A DNA stretch of 39,723 nucleotides, taken from NCBI GenBank assembly GCA_013360945.1, contig JABWAQ010000021.1, forward strand, positions 1-39,723, given 5' to 3'. The DNA comes from Candidatus Brocadia sp. Its GTDB lineage: Bacteria > Planctomycetota > Brocadiia > Brocadiales > Brocadiaceae. The position numbers and the translations under genes were made by a program. The notes under the pieces were generated by a model that saw only the letters and a program-made list of their open reading frames with translations, did not search any database and was not told the origin of the DNA. Positions 37,583 to 39,723 of the stretch are shown here, in pieces (within the stretch, counting starts at the first letter, position 1; each line of letters starts with the position of its first letter).

Positions 37583-37642
37583 AAGTCGACGAAGACCTAA
37601 TTAAATTTCAGTAGTTGCCTTTATTGCAGGAAATTAATCTCA

Positions 37643-38311
37643 TTGCGAAGAGATCACGGTTTTACGCTTATTGAGTTAATTGTTGTGCTGGTGATTATGG
37701 GTATTGTTGCTGGTGTAGCCATACCCAGATATGCAGGTTCTTTTGACTCCATCAGATTCAGGAAGACGATGTCTGAGTTTGTATATTTTCTCAGGGAGGC
37801 ACGTATCAGGGCAATGGCAACGGCAGAAACAACGTACGTCACCATGGATCTCCATGGAGGTTTTTGCTGGAACAATGATAAAAAGATACTTAGACTGCCA
37901 GATAAAATAGAAATGTTTACCGATAAGATAGAGGCGCAGGATGACCAAACGAAAATATTTACGTTTTATCCAAATGGGATGGCATTGGACGAAAAGATAG
38001 GGTTTGTTTGTGAGGAAATGGTGGCCGTTGTGCATGTGGAACCTTTAGGTGGGTTAGCCTATTACAAAACCAATAAAGAAATGGAGCAGGTCGTTCGTTT
38101 CACAAGGGATGCAGAAGAACGAAGCGACGAGGGTATCAAAAAAGATATTGATAAATTAAAAGAATCTGATACAGTAACAAAAAATATACAGACTGGCGGA
38201 GCGAAGATAAACGATGCTTTTGACGCTGAAGACTATGAAGCGGTGGATTATGAGCCGGACGATGCAGGGGCTTTTGATGACGAAGATGAGGAAGATTCGG
38301 GAGATGAGTAA
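37643..38311 (+). CDS. GspH/FimT-type pseudopilin with acidic tail
   Basis: 222 residues from TTG 37643. The class III signal (short basic leader RRDHG, then FTLIELIVVLVIMGIVAGVA) shows prepilin peptidase cleavage between Gly and Phe and Glu at +5. YFLREARIRAMATAETTYVT matches the minor pseudopilin GspH/FimT helix. The globular domain is followed by a very acidic tail of about 30 residues (AEDYEAVDYEPDDAGAFDDE), which is not typical. It probably belongs to a type II secretion pseudopilus along with the downstream GspG. The start is unsure because TTG is rare, although the leader length is right. Confidence 0.85.
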   Translation: MRRDHGFTLIELIVVLVIMGIVAGVAIPRYAGSFDSIRFRKTMSEFVYFLREARIRAMATAETTYVTMDLHGGFCWNNDKKILRLPDKIEMFTDKIEAQDDQTKIFTFYPNGMALDEKIGFVCEEMVAVVHVEPLGGLAYYKTNKEMEQVVRFTRDAEERSDEGIKKDIDKLKESDTVTKNIQTGGAKINDAFDAEDYEAVDYEPDDAGAFDDEDEEDSGDE

Positions 38312-38350
38312 TGTGTTTTTAAAGAATTTCGGTTTTTAAGGTATTATGAT

Positions 38351-38977
38351 ATGCCATCCGTAAGAGATAGAGTTAGCACCCTCGAGAGGGTGCTTGAGGA
38401 ATACATTAAAAATGTTGGTAATGCCCAGATGCAGACGGAAAGGGAACTCCGGGAGTTTAAGGGAGAGATGCGGGAGTTTAAAGAAGAGATGAGGGCATTT
38501 AAAGATGAGATGAGAGAAGACAGGAAGAAGATGTATAAGAAATGGGGAGAAATTGCCAACAAAATGGGGACAGTGGCAGAGGACATTGTCGCGCCTAACA
38601 TTCCAAGGATTGCACAGGAATATTTTGGATGCAAAGAGCTTGAATTTTTCGGATTGAGGGTGCACAAGAGAAATGTAAAAGATAGGTCAAAAAGCAGGGA
38701 GTTTGACATCATAGCCGTTGGTGATGATGCGCTGATAATAAACGAAACCAAGTCTTCTCCGCGGGTTGATTACATCAACGAGTTCAGCGAGGTGCTAAAG
38801 GAAATGTATGATTATTTTCCTGAGTATCGGGGGAAAAAAATAATCCCGATATTTTCTTCTCTCTATATTCCTGATACTGTGGTGACGTATCTCACCAAAA
38901 TCAAAATCTATGCGAAGGCTATGAAAGACGATGCTATGGAACTGCTGAATTATGAAAGATTTAAGCAGCCCGTTTAA
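38351..38977 (+). CDS. PD-(D/E)XK nuclease-like protein with coiled coil (DUF3782-like)
   Basis: 208 residues. A coiled coil at about 5-75 with heptad-like repeats of REFKGEMREFKEEMRAFKDE leads into a compact domain: VAPNIPRIAQEYFGC, then SREFDIIAVGDDALIINETK. Asp and the Glu-x-Lys pair lie where PD-(D/E)XK nucleases have their metal ligands. Such coiled-coil plus nuclease-fold proteins are common in cyanobacteria and planctomycetes, and no role is settled. ATG 38351 is close to a poor ribosome-binding site. It separates two pseudopilin genes and may be an insertion. Catalytic function is inferred from three residues. Confidence 0.75.
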   Translation: MPSVRDRVSTLERVLEEYIKNVGNAQMQTERELREFKGEMREFKEEMRAFKDEMREDRKKMYKKWGEIANKMGTVAEDIVAPNIPRIAQEYFGCKELEFFGLRVHKRNVKDRSKSREFDIIAVGDDALIINETKSSPRVDYINEFSEVLKEMYDYFPEYRGKKIIPIFSSLYIPDTVVTYLTKIKIYAKAMKDDAMELLNYERFKQPV

Positions 38978-38991
38978 GGACGGGATTTTTA
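38969..38991 (+). terminator. Short terminator-like hairpin
   Basis: CCCGT and ACGGG flank TTAAGG and are followed by ATTTTT. It overlaps the stop of the nuclease-like gene; the stem is only five pairs, so it is weak. Confidence 0.4.
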
Positions 38992-39062
38992 TAACGACGA
39001 TTATAGCTTTTGGAGCTGAATAAGCGTGTTACCTTTTATTAAATTATACGGAGTGATTGAAT

Positions 39063-39500
39063 ATGAAAAATAGGCTAATGCCGGAATTGTTAAAAAAAGG
39101 TGGTTTTACATTGCTGGAACTGCTCATTGTCATGATCATTATAGGATTACTTGCCGCATTGATAGGTCCTAAGATGATCGGTCGTGTTGGTGAATCCCGC
39201 CAAACCGTTGCCAAGCAGCAGATAGAGGGTTTTTCGAGCGCCCTGGAGATGTATAAACTCGATACGACGAAATATCCTACACAGGAGCAGGGTTTGGAGG
39301 CGCTTGTAGCAGAACCACAAGGGACTGTTAACTGGAAGGGCCCGTATTTAAAAAAGAAGTTTGTCCCAAAAGACCCGTGGGGGAACAATTATGTTTATGT
39401 CTATCCGGGTGAACATGGGGACTATGACATCCTTTCATACGGTGCAGATGGCAATACGGGAGGAGATGATGAAGATAAGGACGTGGCAAGTTGGGAGTAA
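39063..39500 (+). CDS. gspG: Type II secretion major pseudopilin GspG
   Basis: 145 residues from ATG 39063 (TTG 39057 would add two). Class III signal KKGGFTLLELLIVMIIIGLL with Glu +5, then GESRQTVAKQQIEGFSSALE, YPTQEQGLEALV and GPYLKKKFVPKDPWGNNYVY, the full GspG signature with the calcium-site region DYDILSYGADGNTGGDDEDK. GspG polymerises into the pseudopilus that pushes folded proteins through the secretin. GspH lies 750 bases upstream with the nuclease-like gene between. Other gsp genes are expected beyond the window edge or elsewhere. Confidence 0.95.
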   Translation: MKNRLMPELLKKGGFTLLELLIVMIIIGLLAALIGPKMIGRVGESRQTVAKQQIEGFSSALEMYKLDTTKYPTQEQGLEALVAEPQGTVNWKGPYLKKKFVPKDPWGNNYVYVYPGEHGDYDILSYGADGNTGGDDEDKDVASWE

Positions 39501-39647
39501 GGGGATATTAGTTATGTTGGGCTGATGGAACAATATTTACTCCCTGGGTGGGGTGTATTCCCAATTTTTTGTAAAAAAAATGAACGAACGGCATAACTGG
39601 GTATATCGTATAAAATTGTAGCAACAAGGCGTGCCTTGCCATATGGA

Positions 39648-39718
39648 GTAGGGTGGGCATCGCCCACCAAAAAATAGGCAACGTGAACGAGATGTTTGGT
39701 GGGCGATGCCCACCCTAC
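39648..39718. repeat. REP-like inverted repeat
   Basis: GTAGGGTGGGCATCGCCCAC (39648 on) is an inverted copy of the arm at 39696-39718; each arm is 23 bases and is itself palindromic. It lies at the window edge, and the region before it (39501-39647) holds no gene I can see. Confidence 0.85.
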
Positions 39719-39723
39719 CAGGT

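Larger units (their letters stand above)
36874..37642. other. Repeat-filled non-coding region
   Basis: About 770 bases without an intact gene. It holds a partial GC arm (CTGTCCCCCGCTGTCGGGGT near 36949-36968), the decayed DUF559 unit at 37109-37342, a conserved flank after it (CTTAACTTAACAGGTATGGG) resembling the flank of copy A, and a C/G-run palindrome at 37540-37582. A 97-codon frame at 36988-37281 crosses the decayed unit and is not a gene. Confidence 0.7.

Overview
The window looks like a chromosomal segment close to the replication origin of an anammox-type planctomycete (Candidatus Brocadiales; inferred, not proven). The evidence is a Gram-negative outer-membrane gene (lpxB), a tandem pair of formate/nitrite-type channels beside a TDT-family anion transporter and a stand-alone DUF542 (RIC/ScdA N-terminal) protein, a large secreted S-layer-like protein, type II secretion pseudopilins, moderate GC content and many dispersed palindromic repeats.

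Layout. (1) 1-4712 is a scarred accessory region. It holds a relic of an SNF2 helicase, a class III aminotransferase, a PLD-domain protein whose SNF2 core appears to have been deleted in frame, a REP-associated tyrosine transposase (RAYT) with a REP palindrome inside its own reading frame, and a DprA-like protein whose N-terminus is written by another REP. (2) 4776-9835 carries a PhoB/PhoR-type two-component pair, two small membrane proteins and an 11-repeat TPR protein. (3) 9860-12748 (minus) is a B12-binding radical SAM protein followed by a polyprenyl-phosphate sugar-phosphate transferase, probably for surface polysaccharide. (4) 13155-15516 (minus) is a second scar: an AlbA_2/ATP-binding regulator with an 11-nt tandem repeat in its coding sequence, plus a multiply broken PLD-SNF2 helicase. 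(5) 15611-17609 (minus) has a YifB/ComM ATPase and the DUF542 protein. (6) 17901-21017 has the TDT transporter and two FNT channels, closed by a strong terminator. (7) 21121-22615 has a small membrane protein overlapping lpxB. (8) 22687-23169 is a unit with perfect 32-bp terminal inverted repeats around a frameshifted DUF559 endonuclease gene. A decayed copy lies at 37109-37342. (9) 23683-26752 (minus) has an RmlD-like SDR enzyme, an acyl-CoA ligase and a DksA-type zinc finger protein. (10) 26782-32525 (minus) is the replication block dnaA-dnaN-dciA-gyrB. recF is missing between dnaN and dciA, where a 99-bp palindromic repeat now sits. (11) 32526-36873 is a long leader with several perfect Shine-Dalgarno sequences and a 42-codon ORF, leading to the S-layer-like protein. 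(12) 37643-39500 has two type II secretion pseudopilins with a PD-(D/E)XK nuclease-like gene between them.

How it fits together. The replication genes form one functional block. The TDT, FNT and DUF542 genes suggest nitrite or other anion traffic plus nitrosative-stress repair. The S-layer-like gene next to pseudopilin genes suggests an envelope and secretion locus. Around these, decayed helicases, nuclease relics and at least three repeat families show repeated insertion and deletion. The most unusual signals are the DUF559 TIR unit, the in-frame REP insertions and the complex S-layer leader.
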